A DNA stretch of 64,000 bases from Telluria beijingensis. Its GTDB lineage: Bacteria > Pseudomonadota > Gammaproteobacteria > Burkholderiales > Burkholderiaceae_D. The translations under genes were made by a program, and so were the position numbers. The notes beneath the pieces are model-generated. The model saw nothing but the letters and a program-made list of their open reading frames with translations. It was not told where the DNA came from and ran no database searches. Of this stretch, positions 16,612 through 24,912 are shown piece after piece. Positions within the stretch are counted from its first letter, which is position 1; every line of letters begins with the position of its first letter. Where the stretch lies: assembly GCF_030770395.1 (NCBI RefSeq), contig NZ_CP132480.1, positions 288,153 through 352,152 of the forward strand. The letters are read 5' to 3'.

Positions 16612-16970
16612 ACCGTACCCGCATCGCCGCGCTGGCGATCCTCGGCATGCTGCTGGCCGGCTGCGGTCCGACCCGGCCCGCGCCCGGCATCCAGGGCGAC
16701 CCGGAACGCGGCAAGGTAGCGCTGACCCAATACGCCTGCCACTCCTGCCACATCGTCCCCAGCATCCCCGGTTCGAAGGTCTATGTCGGCCGGCCATTGG
16801 ACGACATGGCCGAGCGCCGCTACATCGCGGGCAAGCTGCCGAACAACCAGCACAACCTGGCGCGCTGGCTCATGGACCCGCAAGCCATCGATCCGGGCAA
16901 TGCGATGCCGAACCTGGGCGTGAGCGAGCGTGACGCGATCGACATCAGCGCCTATCTGCTCAGTCAATAA
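16608..16970 (+). CDS. Monoheme cytochrome c lipoprotein (paralogue of the one at 15560-15955)
   Basis: The product is 120 residues from the ATG at 16608, which overlaps the preceding stop as ATGA. A lipobox LAGC ends the signal peptide. The heme motif is CHSCH, and the axial Met lies in AMPNLGVSERDA. It shares the layout YIAGKLPNN, NLARWLMDPQAI and MPNLGVSE with the oxidase-operon lipoprotein and with the tail of subunit II. I infer a local duplication and a role as membrane-attached electron carrier for the neighbouring oxidase. Confidence 0.83.
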   Translation: MNRTRIAALAILGMLLAGCGPTRPAPGIQGDPERGKVALTQYACHSCHIVPSIPGSKVYVGRPLDDMAERRYIAGKLPNNQHNLARWLMDPQAIDPGNAMPNLGVSERDAIDISAYLLSQ

Positions 16971-16981
16971 GCGACGATCCT

Positions 16982-16990
16982 TGCTATCAT
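16982..16990 (+). promoter_or_regulatory. Extended -10 candidate for the FAH-family gene
   Basis: TGCTATCAT is an extended -10 pattern (TGn before a hexamer resembling TATAAT), 57 bases before the ATG at 17047. No strong -35 is visible. Confidence 0.35.
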
Positions 16991-17046
16991 TCGCGGTTTG
17001 ACGCGGGCTGCCACGGCCTGCGCGTTCACGACCGAGGAAGAACATA

Positions 17047-17895
17047 ATGAGATTGGTGCGCTATGGCCGCCCGGACAAAGAGAAGCCGGGCCTGTTCGAC
17101 GAAGAGGGCCGCCTGCGCGACCTGTCCGGGATCATCGACGACATCGATCCGTCGCAGCTGTCCGGCAAGGCGCTGCGCAAGCTGGCGAAGATCGACCACA
17201 AGACGCTGCCGCTGGTGCGCGGCAATCCGCGCCTGGGCGTGCCGGTCAAGGGCGTCGGCAAATTCATCGGCATCGGCATGAACTATGCCGACCACGTCGC
17301 CGAGACCAGGTCCACGATGCCGAGCGAGCCGGTGTTCTTCACCAAGGCGATCAGCTCCCTGAACGGCCCGGACGACCCGATCCAGCTGCCGAAAGGCTCG
17401 AAGAAGACCGACTGGGAAGTCGAACTGGGCGTGATCATCGGCGAACGCGCGCAGTATGTGACCGAAGAAGAAGCACTGAAGCACGTGGCCGGCTACTGCG
17501 TGGTCAACGACGTCTCCGAGCGCGCCTTCCAGTTCGAGATGGGCTCGCAGTGGGACAAGGGCAAGGGCTGCGACACCTTCGGCCCGGTCGGTCCCTTCCT
17601 GGTCACGCGCGACGAGATCTACGACGTGCAAGACCTCGACCTGTACCTGGAACTGAATGGCAAGCGGATGCAGACCGGGAATACCTCGAGCATGATCTTC
17701 AGCGTGGCGCAGATCGTCAGCTATGTGTCGCGCTTCATGACCCTGGAGCCGGGCGACATCATCACCACCGGCACTCCGCCGGGCGTGGGCATGGGCCGTG
17801 CGCCGCAGCGCTTCCTCAAGAAGGGCGACCAGCTGCGCCTGGGGATTGCTGGCCTGGGCGAGCAGCAGGCCGACGTGGTCGCCTTCCCCAAATAA
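17047..17895 (+). CDS. Fumarylacetoacetate hydrolase family protein
   Basis: This 282-residue protein is of the length and type often annotated as FAH-family or ureidoglycolate lyase-like. Residues 1-65 form the short N-terminal part and the rest the FAH catalytic fold. Visible motifs are IGIGMNYADHVAE, the metal-binding DWEVELGVIIG, YCVVNDVSERAFQ, KGCDTFGPVGPFLV and ITTGTPPGVGMG. Members hydrolyse or decarboxylate beta-keto-type acids using Mg2+. The substrate cannot be read from sequence. The gene stands alone, and a palindromic repeat follows its stop immediately. Confidence 0.88.
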   Translation: MRLVRYGRPDKEKPGLFDEEGRLRDLSGIIDDIDPSQLSGKALRKLAKIDHKTLPLVRGNPRLGVPVKGVGKFIGIGMNYADHVAETRSTMPSEPVFFTKAISSLNGPDDPIQLPKGSKKTDWEVELGVIIGERAQYVTEEEALKHVAGYCVVNDVSERAFQFEMGSQWDKGKGCDTFGPVGPFLVTRDEIYDVQDLDLYLELNGKRMQTGNTSSMIFSVAQIVSYVSRFMTLEPGDIITTGTPPGVGMGRAPQRFLKKGDQLRLGIAGLGEQQADVVAFPK

Positions 17896-17929
17896 GCGTC
17901 ATCCCCGCGGAGGCGGGGACCCAAGTTTT
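17896..17929 (-). repeat. Palindromic intergenic repeat, copy 5
   Basis: It begins at the base after the FAH-gene stop. The core is TCCCCGCGGAGGCGGGGA with ACCCAAGTTTT following. It lies between convergent genes and could form a bidirectional terminator-like hairpin. Confidence 0.85.
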
Positions 17930-17937
17930 CTCTCCAC

Positions 17938-18492
17938 TCAATCCGGCATGCGCCACGCGCCCTCCTCGGGCACGCTGGTGCGCGCCGTATTCATCACCAT
18001 GGCCAGCAGGGTGTAGTAGCCGTTGATCCCGATCAGGTCGACCACGCCGTGCTCGCCGAACAGCGCGAGCGCGTCCGCATACACCCGGTCCGATACCGCC
18101 TTGTGCTCGTGCAGTTCGACGCAGAAGTCGTGCACCACCGCCTCGTCCACCAGCATGTCGGCCGGCCGCTCGCGCGCCGCGATGGCCGCAATCACCGATG
18201 AGGGAATGCCCACCTGGGCCGCGATCGGCGCATGGATCGCCCATTCCACCTGCTGGTCCCACTGGCGCGCCGTGACCAGGATCGCCAGCTCCGACAGCCG
18301 TCCCCCGATCGCGCTGCGGTAGCGCAGGTATTCGCCCATGCGCTGTGCATGACTCATCAGTTCGGGACTGCGCAGCAGCGGCACGAAGGGCCCGTACACG
18401 GCGCCGCGCGGGCCGGCGGCGATCTCCTGGGCGGCGGCGCGCTGGGCCGCGCTCAGTTCGTGGTCAAGGATGGGGCCGAGGCGCTCGCTCAT
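17938..18492 (-). CDS. Carboxymuconolactone decarboxylase-like protein (no CxxC)
   Basis: The product is 184 residues from MSERLGP at 18492; the frame is open 19 codons further upstream but that part has no conserved look. It matches the AhpD/CMD-like helical family in AQEIAAGPRGAVYGPFVPLLRSPELM, GRLSELAILVTARQWDQQVEW and VHDFCVELHEHKAVSD. The redox CxxC of AhpD-type members is absent, so a peroxidase role is unlikely. It may be a decarboxylase-like or uncharacterised member. It is divergent from the aminotransferase gene. Confidence 0.75.
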   Translation of the reverse strand: MSERLGPILDHELSAAQRAAAQEIAAGPRGAVYGPFVPLLRSPELMSHAQRMGEYLRYRSAIGGRLSELAILVTARQWDQQVEWAIHAPIAAQVGIPSSVIAAIAARERPADMLVDEAVVHDFCVELHEHKAVSDRVYADALALFGEHGVVDLIGINGYYTLLAMVMNTARTSVPEEGAWRMPD

Positions 18493-18609
18493 GTGTTGCA
18501 CCAAAAGTGAATCCACGGAAATATTCGCACGGCCTGCGCTAAAAATCAAAAGAAGCCGCTGCCGGCGCGCTTATCGTCAAGTGTCGTTTCCACTGGAGGA
18601 TCGCCTGTC

Positions 18610-19941
18610 ATGAGCCACATCATCCACCGCAGCCTGCGCCAGGTGCCGCCCCTCGCGGCCGGCGGCGAAGGCATCATCCTGCGCGACACCGACGGCAAGG
18701 CCTATATCGACGCCAGCAGCGGCGCCGCCGTGTCTTCGCTGGGCCACGGCCACCCGGACGTGATCGCGGCCATGCACCGCCAGATCGACCGCTGCGCCTA
18801 TGCCCACACCGCCTTCTTCACCACCGATGTGGCCGAGCAGCTGGCCAAGCGCCTGGTCGACGGCGGGCCGCCAGAAATGGGCGGCGTGTATTTCGTCTCG
18901 GGCGGCTCCGAGGCGATGGAGACCGCGCTCAAGCTGGCGCGCCAGTACTGGGTCGAGATGGGCGAGCCGCAGCGCACCTGCTTCCTGGCGCGCCGCCAGA
19001 GCTATCACGGCAACACGCTCGGCGCGCTGGGCGTGGGCGGCAACGAGTGGCGCCGGCGCGCCTTCGCGCCGCTGTTGAAGGATGCGCTGCGGGTCTCGGC
19101 CTGCTACGAATACCGCGGCCGCGCCAATGGCGTGAGCGTCGACGACTACACCGCCGGCCTGCTCGACGAGCTGGAAACCACCATCCTGCGCGCCGGCGCC
19201 GGGAACATCATCGCCTTCGTGGCCGAGACGGTGGTGGGGGCGACCGGCGGCGCCATCCCGCCCACGCCAGGCTATTTCCAGGGCGTGCGCGAGATATGCG
19301 ACCGGCATCGCATCCTGTTCATCGCCGACGAAGTCATGTGCGGCATGGGCCGCACCGGCACCATGTACGCGATCGAGCAGGACGGCGTGGCGCCCGACAT
19401 CGTGGCCGTGGCCAAGGGCCTGGGCGCCGGCTACCAGCCGATCGGCGCGGTGCTGGCGCACCAGGCCATCGTCGACTGCCTGCGCAGCCGCAGCGGCATG
19501 TTCCAGCATGGGCACACCTATATCGGCCATCCGGTGGCGGCCAGCGCGGCGCTGGCGGTGCAGCAGGTGATCGAGCGCGACGACTTGCTGGCGCGGGTGC
19601 GCAGCCGCGGCGCGGTGCTGCGGCGCATGCTGGGCGACGTGTTCGGGGTGCACGAACACGTGGGCGACATCCGCGGGCGCGGGCTGCTGCTGGCGCTGGA
19701 ATTCGTGAAGGATCGTGAAACGAAGGAGCCGTTCGCGCCTGAGCGCAAGCTGCATGCGGCGATCAAGGCCGAGGCGATGGCGCGCGGCCTGCTGGTCTAT
19801 CCGATGGGAGGGACGATCGATGGACAGCACGGCGACCATGTGCTGCTGGCGCCGCCGTTCATTGCGACGCCGGCGGATCTGTCGGAGATCGTGTCGCGGT
19901 TGGCAGAGGCAGTGGATGCAGCTGTTAACCCTACGCGATAA
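18610..19941 (+). CDS. Class III PLP-dependent aminotransferase
   Basis: This 443-residue protein has the fold-type I class III aminotransferase layout. The N-terminal active-site strand is GKAYIDASSGAAVSSLGHGHP, the cofactor loop contains SGGSEAMETALKLARQY, the PLP-contacting Asp is in LFIADEVMCGMGRTG, and the Schiff-base lysine is in AVAKGLGAGYQPIGAV. Such enzymes move an amino group from an omega-amine or amino acid to a keto acid. The exact donor is unknown. SD-like GGAGGA lies about ten bases before the ATG. Its last 11 bases overlap the 3' end of the convergent esterase gene. Confidence 0.9.
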   Translation: MSHIIHRSLRQVPPLAAGGEGIILRDTDGKAYIDASSGAAVSSLGHGHPDVIAAMHRQIDRCAYAHTAFFTTDVAEQLAKRLVDGGPPEMGGVYFVSGGSEAMETALKLARQYWVEMGEPQRTCFLARRQSYHGNTLGALGVGGNEWRRRAFAPLLKDALRVSACYEYRGRANGVSVDDYTAGLLDELETTILRAGAGNIIAFVAETVVGATGGAIPPTPGYFQGVREICDRHRILFIADEVMCGMGRTGTMYAIEQDGVAPDIVAVAKGLGAGYQPIGAVLAHQAIVDCLRSRSGMFQHGHTYIGHPVAASAALAVQQVIERDDLLARVRSRGAVLRRMLGDVFGVHEHVGDIRGRGLLLALEFVKDRETKEPFAPERKLHAAIKAEAMARGLLVYPMGGTIDGQHGDHVLLAPPFIATPADLSEIVSRLAEAVDAAVNPTR

Positions 19942-20599
19942 CTTTACGAATCCACTTCGCGATGTCCTGCACCTCTTCCAGGCACAAGGTGTGCTGCATC
20001 TGGTAGGCATGCCACTCGACCTGGTAGCCGAGCGATTCGAGCACCTTGCGCGAGTCTTCGGCACGCGCGAACGGCACCACCGGATCCTGCACGCCGTGCG
20101 CCATGAAGATCGGCGTGGCCTTGCTTTGCTCGGTGCGCTCGGCGCCGGCGACGCTTGCCAGCGGCAGGTAGCCCGACAGGCACATCATGCCGGCCAGTGG
20201 CTCCGGGTGGCGCAGGCCGGTCTGCAGGGTCATCGCGCAGCCCTGCGAGAAGCCGGCCAGGATGATGCGCGAGGCCGGGATGCCGCGCGCCTTCTCGCGC
20301 GCGATCAGCGCCTCGACCTGCAGCTGCGAGGCGCGCAGGCCGGCTTCGTCTTCGCGCCGCACCAGGTCGGTGGCGACGATGTCGTACCACGAGCGCATCA
20401 CGTAGCCGCCATTGATCGTCACCGGCATCGTGTTCGCATGCGGGAACACGAAACGGATGCCGGGCAGGCCGGCCAGGTCGAGTTCGCGCACGATCGGCAC
20501 GAAGTCGTTGCCATCGGCGCCCAGGCCGTGCAGCCAGATGATCGCAATGGACGGATTCGGCGCGGTTTCGATCTCGATGTTTTCCAGCAGCTGGCTCAT
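19931..20599 (-). CDS. Carboxylesterase/phospholipase (alpha/beta hydrolase, YpfH/EstB-like)
   Basis: This 222-residue cytosolic alpha/beta hydrolase has the nucleophile elbow GFSQG, the oxyanion strand WLHGLGADGNDF, the acid in GVQDPVVPF and a His in MQHTLCLEE. In most relatives the histidine loop reads HSV or HQV, so the Thr-Leu following it is a small departure. The family hydrolyses short-chain esters and acyl thioesters and includes acyl-protein thioesterase homologues. It lies 12 bases downstream of mog on the same strand and overlaps the aminotransferase gene end to end. Confidence 0.88.
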   Translation of the reverse strand: MSQLLENIEIETAPNPSIAIIWLHGLGADGNDFVPIVRELDLAGLPGIRFVFPHANTMPVTINGGYVMRSWYDIVATDLVRREDEAGLRASQLQVEALIAREKARGIPASRIILAGFSQGCAMTLQTGLRHPEPLAGMMCLSGYLPLASVAGAERTEQSKATPIFMAHGVQDPVVPFARAEDSRKVLESLGYQVEWHAYQMQHTLCLEEVQDIAKWIRKVIA

Positions 20600-20611
20600 A
20601 GACTCTCTTGT

Positions 20612-21244
20612 TTAAACGGTTGGCGTACGCAGCGCCGATTTGGGACGGAAGGTCTTGCTCACGGCCGGGTCGGTTTCCATGTACGGACCGCCGATCAGGT
20701 CGATGCAATAGGGGACGGCCGCGAAAATGCCGCCGACGACCGTGTTGCCTGCATCGTCCTTCAGCCCTTCGAGGGTTTCCTTGATCGACTTCGGTTGGCC
20801 CGGCAGGTTCATGATCAGGGCCGCATGCTCAAGCGTCTCGCGGATCACGGCGGTCTGGCGCGACAGGATGGCAGTCGGCACGAAGCGCAGGCTGATCTGG
20901 CGCATCTGCTCGCCGAATCCGGGCATCTCTTTCGTGGCGACGGCCAGCGTGGCCTCGGGCGTAACGTCGCGTCGCGCCGGGCCGGTGCCGCCGGTGGTCA
21001 GCACCAGGTGGCAGCGCGCCGTGTCGACCAGCTCGACCAGGGTCGCCTCGATGGCGGCGCGCTCGTCGGGGATCAGGCGCGTCTCGATGCGATATGGGGT
21101 CGTGATCGCCCCGGCCAGCCATTCGGTCAAGGCGGGAATGCCCTTGTCTTCGTACACGCCGCCGCTGGCGCGGTCGGAGACCGACACCAGGCCGATCACC
21201 AGTTCTGGATTACTCGCGCTGTTACTCGGATTCGGACTCGTCAT
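20612..21244 (-). CDS. mog: Molybdopterin adenylyltransferase
   Basis: This 210-residue protein has the MoaB/Mog-type fold. The signature TTGGTGPARRDVTPEA binds molybdopterin, and IGLVSVSDRASGGVYEDKGIP is the usual N-terminus. It adenylylates molybdopterin before metal insertion in molybdenum cofactor synthesis. The C-terminal insert VVGGIFAAVPYCIDLIGGPYMETD matches Mog rather than the shorter MoaB. Its first 23 bases overlap the end of darP, so the two are translated from one message. No molybdoenzyme gene is in the window. Confidence 0.92.
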   Translation of the reverse strand: MTSPNPSNSASNPELVIGLVSVSDRASGGVYEDKGIPALTEWLAGAITTPYRIETRLIPDERAAIEATLVELVDTARCHLVLTTGGTGPARRDVTPEATLAVATKEMPGFGEQMRQISLRFVPTAILSRQTAVIRETLEHAALIMNLPGQPKSIKETLEGLKDDAGNTVVGGIFAAVPYCIDLIGGPYMETDPAVSKTFRPKSALRTPTV

Positions 21245-21821
21245 CGTTGCCTTCTTCTTCAGCGTCGGCGTCGGCTTTCTTCTTCTTGCCCAGGTCCTTC
21301 AGGATCTGGAAGATCTCGCGGTAGGCCTTCGGCGGCTTGGATTCGGCAACTTCCTTGCGCGCGTTGCGGATCAGCGTGCGCAGGTGCTGGACGTCGAGTT
21401 CGGGATTTTCTTCGAGCAGGGTGGTCAGCGCCTTGTCGTCGGCGAGGAGCTTTTCGCGGCGGCGCTCGAGCGCGTGCAGGGCGGCCGTCTCGGCCTTCGA
21501 GGCGCCTTTCCAGCTGTCGATGGTGCGCTGGATGACGGCGATTTCTTCCTCGTCCAGGGTGCGCATCTTCTTGCCCACGAACTGCAGCGCGCGGCGGCGG
21601 CCTTCGTGGTTGGTGATGGTCTGGGTTTCAAGGATGACATCGCGAATATCGTCCGGCATCGGCACGCGCTTGACGCGGTCGCGCGGGGCGTCGACGAGCT
21701 GTTCGCCGAGCTTTTGCAACTCGTTCGACTGGCGCTTGAGTTCCGACTTGGAAGGGCGGTCGTATTCGGGTTCGAATTCGTTCGACTGGAAGCCGACCGA
21801 GCCGCGATTTGGATTAGGCAT
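21222..21821 (-). CDS. darP: Ribosome biogenesis factor DarP (YjgA, DUF615)
   Basis: This 199-residue protein has the DUF615 features KSELKRQSNELQKLGEQLVD, HEGRRRALQFVGKKMR and HLRTLIRNARKE. It acts in late assembly of the 50S subunit in E. coli. The tail beyond residue 178 is very acidic and low-complexity (runs of Glu, Asp and Ser), as in other betaproteobacterial members. It is divergent from pmbA, an arrangement conserved in many proteobacteria, and overlaps mog downstream. Confidence 0.92.
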   Translation of the reverse strand: MPNPNRGSVGFQSNEFEPEYDRPSKSELKRQSNELQKLGEQLVDAPRDRVKRVPMPDDIRDVILETQTITNHEGRRRALQFVGKKMRTLDEEEIAVIQRTIDSWKGASKAETAALHALERRREKLLADDKALTTLLEENPELDVQHLRTLIRNARKEVAESKPPKAYREIFQILKDLGKKKKADADAEEEGNDDESESE

Positions 21822-21874
21822 GATATGAATGGATTTGATTGGCGCTGGGCCGATCAGTGAAAACGGTAAACGGC

Positions 21875-21883
21875 TGCTATGAT
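21875..21883 (+). promoter_or_regulatory. Extended -10 candidate for pmbA
   Basis: TGCTATGAT fits an extended -10 (TGn plus TATGAT), 32 bases before the ATG at 21916, in the darP/pmbA divergent gap. Confidence 0.4.
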
Positions 21884-21915
21884 AACTGTTTTAGGGCCTG
21901 CCACGAAAAACACCC

Positions 21916-23268
21916 ATGAAAGACACCGCTTTTACCCACACCCAGGATCAGCTCAAACAGCTGGCGCGCGACGTGCTGGCCTTCGCCCGCGAGCAGGGCG
22001 CGACCGACGCCTCGGTCGAGATCAGCGAAGGGAGCGGTCTGTCGGTTTCTGTACGTAAAGGCAACATCGAGACAATCGAGCAAAACAAGGACAAGGGCCT
22101 TGGCGTCACCGTCTACGTGGGCCAGCGGCGCGGCAATGCCAGCACCTCCGATTTCTCGACCGCCTCGCTCAAGGCCACCGTCGAGGCGGCGGCCAATATT
22201 GCCCGCTTCACTGCCGAGGACGATTGCGCCGGCCTGCCCGATGCCGATTTGCTCGAGACCAATCCCCGCGATCTGCGCCTGTTCTACCCCTGGCAGATCG
22301 ACACCGAAGAAGCGGTCGAGCTGGCCAAGCGCTGCGAGAATGCCGCTTTCGAGGTCGACAAGCGCATCACCAATAGCGAAGGCGCCAGCGTCTACGTGCA
22401 GCAGTCGCATTTCGTCGGCGCCAACACGCGCGGCTTCATCGGCGGCTATCCGTTCTCGCGCCACACGATCTCGGTGGCGCCGATCGCCGGCAAGGGCAAC
22501 AAGATGCAGCGCGACGACTGGTACACTTCGTCGCGCAACCCGAAAGAACTGGCCAAGCCAGAGAAAGTCGGCCGCTACGCCGCCGAGCGCGCGCTGGCGC
22601 GCCTGAACGCGCGCAAGCTCAACACCCGCACCTGCCCGGTACTGTTCGAGGCGCCGCTGGCCGCCGGCCTGCTGGGCGCCTTCGTGCAAGCCGTGTCGGG
22701 CGGCGCGCTGTACCGCAAGTCGACCTTCCTGCTCGACACCCTGGGCAAGCAGGTATTCCCCTCGCATATCCAGATCGTCGAAGACCCGCACCTGATCGGC
22801 GCGGTCGGCTCGGCGCCGTTCGATGAAGAAGGCGTCAAGACCGTGCGCCGCAAGGTGATCAAGGATGGCGTGCTGCAGGGGTACTTCCTGTCCTCTTACT
22901 CGGCGCGCAAGCTGGGCATGCAGACCACCGGCAATGCCGGCGGCTCGCACAATCTCGAGATCGTCTCGAAAGACACCCGCCGCAGCGACGATTTCGAAGG
23001 CATGCTGCGCAAGCTCGGCACCGGCCTGCTGGTGACCGAGCTGATGGGGCAGGGCGTCAATTACGTGACCGGCGATTATTCGCGCGGGGCGTCCGGCTAC
23101 TGGGTCGAGAACGGCGTCATCCAGTACCCGGTCGAAGAAATCACCATCGCCGGCAATATGCGCGAGATGTTCCAGCAGATCGTTGCCGTTGGTAACGACA
23201 CCCTCGTGCGCGGCAACAAGACCACCGGCTCGATCCTGATCGAGAAGATGGTCATTGCCGGCAACTAA
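21916..23268 (+). CDS. pmbA: TldD/PmbA metalloprotease subunit PmbA (TldE)
   Basis: The 450-residue product aligns with PmbA/TldE throughout: the N-terminal substrate-chamber part contains SVEISEGSGLSVSVRKGNIET, and the C-terminal part contains TCPVLFEAPLAAGLLGAFVQAVSGGALYRK and VTGDYSRGASGYWVENG. PmbA lacks the HExxxH zinc site, which its partner TldD supplies. The heterodimer degrades unfolded peptides and matures microcin- or CcdA-type substrates. tldD is not in this window. A small gene of unknown function follows by 14 bases. Confidence 0.93.
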   Translation: MKDTAFTHTQDQLKQLARDVLAFAREQGATDASVEISEGSGLSVSVRKGNIETIEQNKDKGLGVTVYVGQRRGNASTSDFSTASLKATVEAAANIARFTAEDDCAGLPDADLLETNPRDLRLFYPWQIDTEEAVELAKRCENAAFEVDKRITNSEGASVYVQQSHFVGANTRGFIGGYPFSRHTISVAPIAGKGNKMQRDDWYTSSRNPKELAKPEKVGRYAAERALARLNARKLNTRTCPVLFEAPLAAGLLGAFVQAVSGGALYRKSTFLLDTLGKQVFPSHIQIVEDPHLIGAVGSAPFDEEGVKTVRRKVIKDGVLQGYFLSSYSARKLGMQTTGNAGGSHNLEIVSKDTRRSDDFEGMLRKLGTGLLVTELMGQGVNYVTGDYSRGASGYWVENGVIQYPVEEITIAGNMREMFQQIVAVGNDTLVRGNKTTGSILIEKMVIAGN

Positions 23269-23282
23269 AGGAGCAGAACGCC

Positions 23283-23525
23283 ATGGGCCGATTCGTTCGC
23301 ATCGACAAGGAAAGCAGCCCCAAGACGGTGCTGCTCAATCTCGACCTGGTGGCCACCGTCGAACTGGCGCCGCAATCCGACCTGCTCAGCTCGGCCGGCG
23401 CGGACAGCCGCAAGGTGTACGCGACTTTTCTCGCACCTGACAAGACCGCGATCGCGACGCTGCATTTCGACAGCAGCATTGAAGCGAATGCGTGGGTCAA
23501 GGCCCATCTGGGCGTGGAGCTGTAA
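23283..23525 (+). CDS. Small conserved-looking protein of unknown function
   Basis: This 80-residue protein has a clear AAAGGAG ribosome site nine bases before its ATG. It starts MGRFVRIDKESSPKTVLLNL, contains strands such as ATVELAP and YATFLAPD and ends EANAWVKAHLGVEL, suggesting a small alpha/beta fold with a short C-terminal helix. There is no signal peptide or membrane segment. It follows pmbA by 14 bases and is probably cotranscribed. I do not recognise the family. Confidence 0.65.
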   Translation: MGRFVRIDKESSPKTVLLNLDLVATVELAPQSDLLSSAGADSRKVYATFLAPDKTAIATLHFDSSIEANAWVKAHLGVEL

Positions 23526-23553
23526 GAGCAACTTCACCTCCGTTAGCCGGTTA

Positions 23554-23584
23554 ACGTCATTCCCGCGCAGGCGGGAATCCAAGG
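23554..23584 (-). repeat. Palindromic intergenic repeat, copy 6 (left half of a doublet)
   Basis: The core is TTCCCGCGCAGGCGGGAA with ACGTCA before and TCCAAGG after. It pairs with the inverted copy at 23631 in the gap between two convergent genes. Confidence 0.85.
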
Positions 23585-23630
23585 CCCATGCACACCACTT
23601 GAGTTATTCACGGTGGCTGCTCAGGCAAAC

Positions 23631-23660
23631 CTGGATTCCCGCCTTCGCGGGAATGACGTT
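23631..23660 (+). repeat. Palindromic intergenic repeat, copy 7 (right half of a doublet)
   Basis: The core is TTCCCGCCTTCGCGGGAA preceded by CTGGA and followed by TGACGTT. The two halves are separated by 46 bases and could fold into one long hairpin after the pmbA operon. Confidence 0.85.
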
Positions 23661-23713
23661 TTTACGCGAACGATGGAACTGCGCCGAGGGCTGGATGCCC
23701 CCGATCCGATGAC

Positions 23714-24847
23714 TTACCTGACCGCGCGGATCGCGTTCAACACCGGCTGCAGCACCGCCGCACCCAGGCGCGCGCTACGTGCGCCGTCCCAGCCGACTTG
23801 CGGATCCGGGTCGTTGGCATTGTCCTTGAACGGCAGTTCCAGGGTCAACGACAGGCAGCCGAAGGCGTGGGTGATGTGTGGCGAACCCATGGTCAGGGTC
23901 TCTTCGGTGTAGGGCGTCGCGCCGTAGCCATGCACGTCCTGGAAGTCCGGGCTGGCGATCTTGAAGTCGGCGATGAAGCGGTCTTGCGCTTCTCCCTGCT
24001 CCTTGGTGAAGTTCGGCAGCGATTCGCTGCCGGCCACGAACACGTAGGGCAGGCCTTCGTCGCCGTGCACGTCCAGGCACAGGTCGACGCCCGTCTCGTG
24101 CATCTTCTGCAGCACCAGGAACACTTCTGGGCTGCGCTCCATGCTCGGCTTGAGCCACTCGCGGTTCAGGTTCGCGCCGGCCGCATTGGTGCGCAGGTTG
24201 CCGCGCACCGAGCCGTCCGGGTTCATGTTCGGCACCACGTAGAACACCGACTCTTTCAGTAACTGGCGCCCGAACGGGTGGGCCGGGTCGAGCAGGGCGT
24301 CGAGCATGCCTTCGACAAACCATTCGGCCATCGTCTCGCCCGGGTGCTGGCGTGCGATCACCCACACCTTCTTTTTACCCTCGGCCGGTTCGCCGATCAC
24401 CAGCATGTTCAGGTCGCGGCCGTCGACGGTCGAACCCAGGTCGAGCATGCGCACGTTCTCGGACATCTGGGCGCGGTCCAGCAGTTCCAGGTGGCGTTCC
24501 CACGAATACGGCTCGAAATAGGCGTAGTAGACGCTGTCCATGCCCGGGGTGTGCTCGATGGTGAGCACCTGGCCGTCGAAACTGGTCGGCACGCGGAACC
24601 AGTTCACGCGATCATAGCTCGCCATCGCCTGGTAGCCTTCCCAGCCGGCCGGATAGGCGGCCTTGCCGGCGTTGAGCAGGCGGATGGAGCAGGCTTCGCC
24701 TTGCGCGCCCTGCAGGCGGAAGTAGAACCACTGGATGATGTCGGCGTGCGAGTCCTTGCGGATGTTCAGGTCGATGGCGTTGGCGCTGGTGGCGTTCACG
24801 ACCTCGATGGCGCCAGCGTCGAATTGGCTGCTGATCTTGATAGACAT
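23714..24847 (-). CDS. M14-family carboxypeptidase related to cytosolic carboxypeptidases (CCP/AGBL type)
   Basis: This 377-residue protein has no signal peptide. Residues 1-125 form a beta-rich N-domain typical of the CCP subfamily (IQWFYFRLQGAQGE, YDRVNWFRVPTSFDGQ, YYAYFEPYSWERH). The catalytic M14 domain follows: zinc ligands in RQHPGETMAEWF (His and Glu), PNMNPDGSVRGNLRTNAAGANLNREW, the third zinc His in DVHGDEGLPYVF, and the catalytic Glu in LTLELPF. Eukaryotic members trim glutamates from tubulin; bacterial substrates are poorly known. It precedes no obvious partner and lies downstream of a LysR gene on the same strand. Confidence 0.88.
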   Translation of the reverse strand: MSIKISSQFDAGAIEVVNATSANAIDLNIRKDSHADIIQWFYFRLQGAQGEACSIRLLNAGKAAYPAGWEGYQAMASYDRVNWFRVPTSFDGQVLTIEHTPGMDSVYYAYFEPYSWERHLELLDRAQMSENVRMLDLGSTVDGRDLNMLVIGEPAEGKKKVWVIARQHPGETMAEWFVEGMLDALLDPAHPFGRQLLKESVFYVVPNMNPDGSVRGNLRTNAAGANLNREWLKPSMERSPEVFLVLQKMHETGVDLCLDVHGDEGLPYVFVAGSESLPNFTKEQGEAQDRFIADFKIASPDFQDVHGYGATPYTEETLTMGSPHITHAFGCLSLTLELPFKDNANDPDPQVGWDGARSARLGAAVLQPVLNAIRAVR

Positions 24848-24912
24848 GGTGTTGTCCTGTGTTGGGAAGGTACGTTGAAGCGATGATGATACTCGCTTTC
24901 GCCGCGCTGCCG

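Noticed and set aside
18577..20064. Long minus-strand open frame over the class III aminotransferase gene
   Set aside because: It overlaps a clear PLP enzyme, and its own product has no motif or sensible start.
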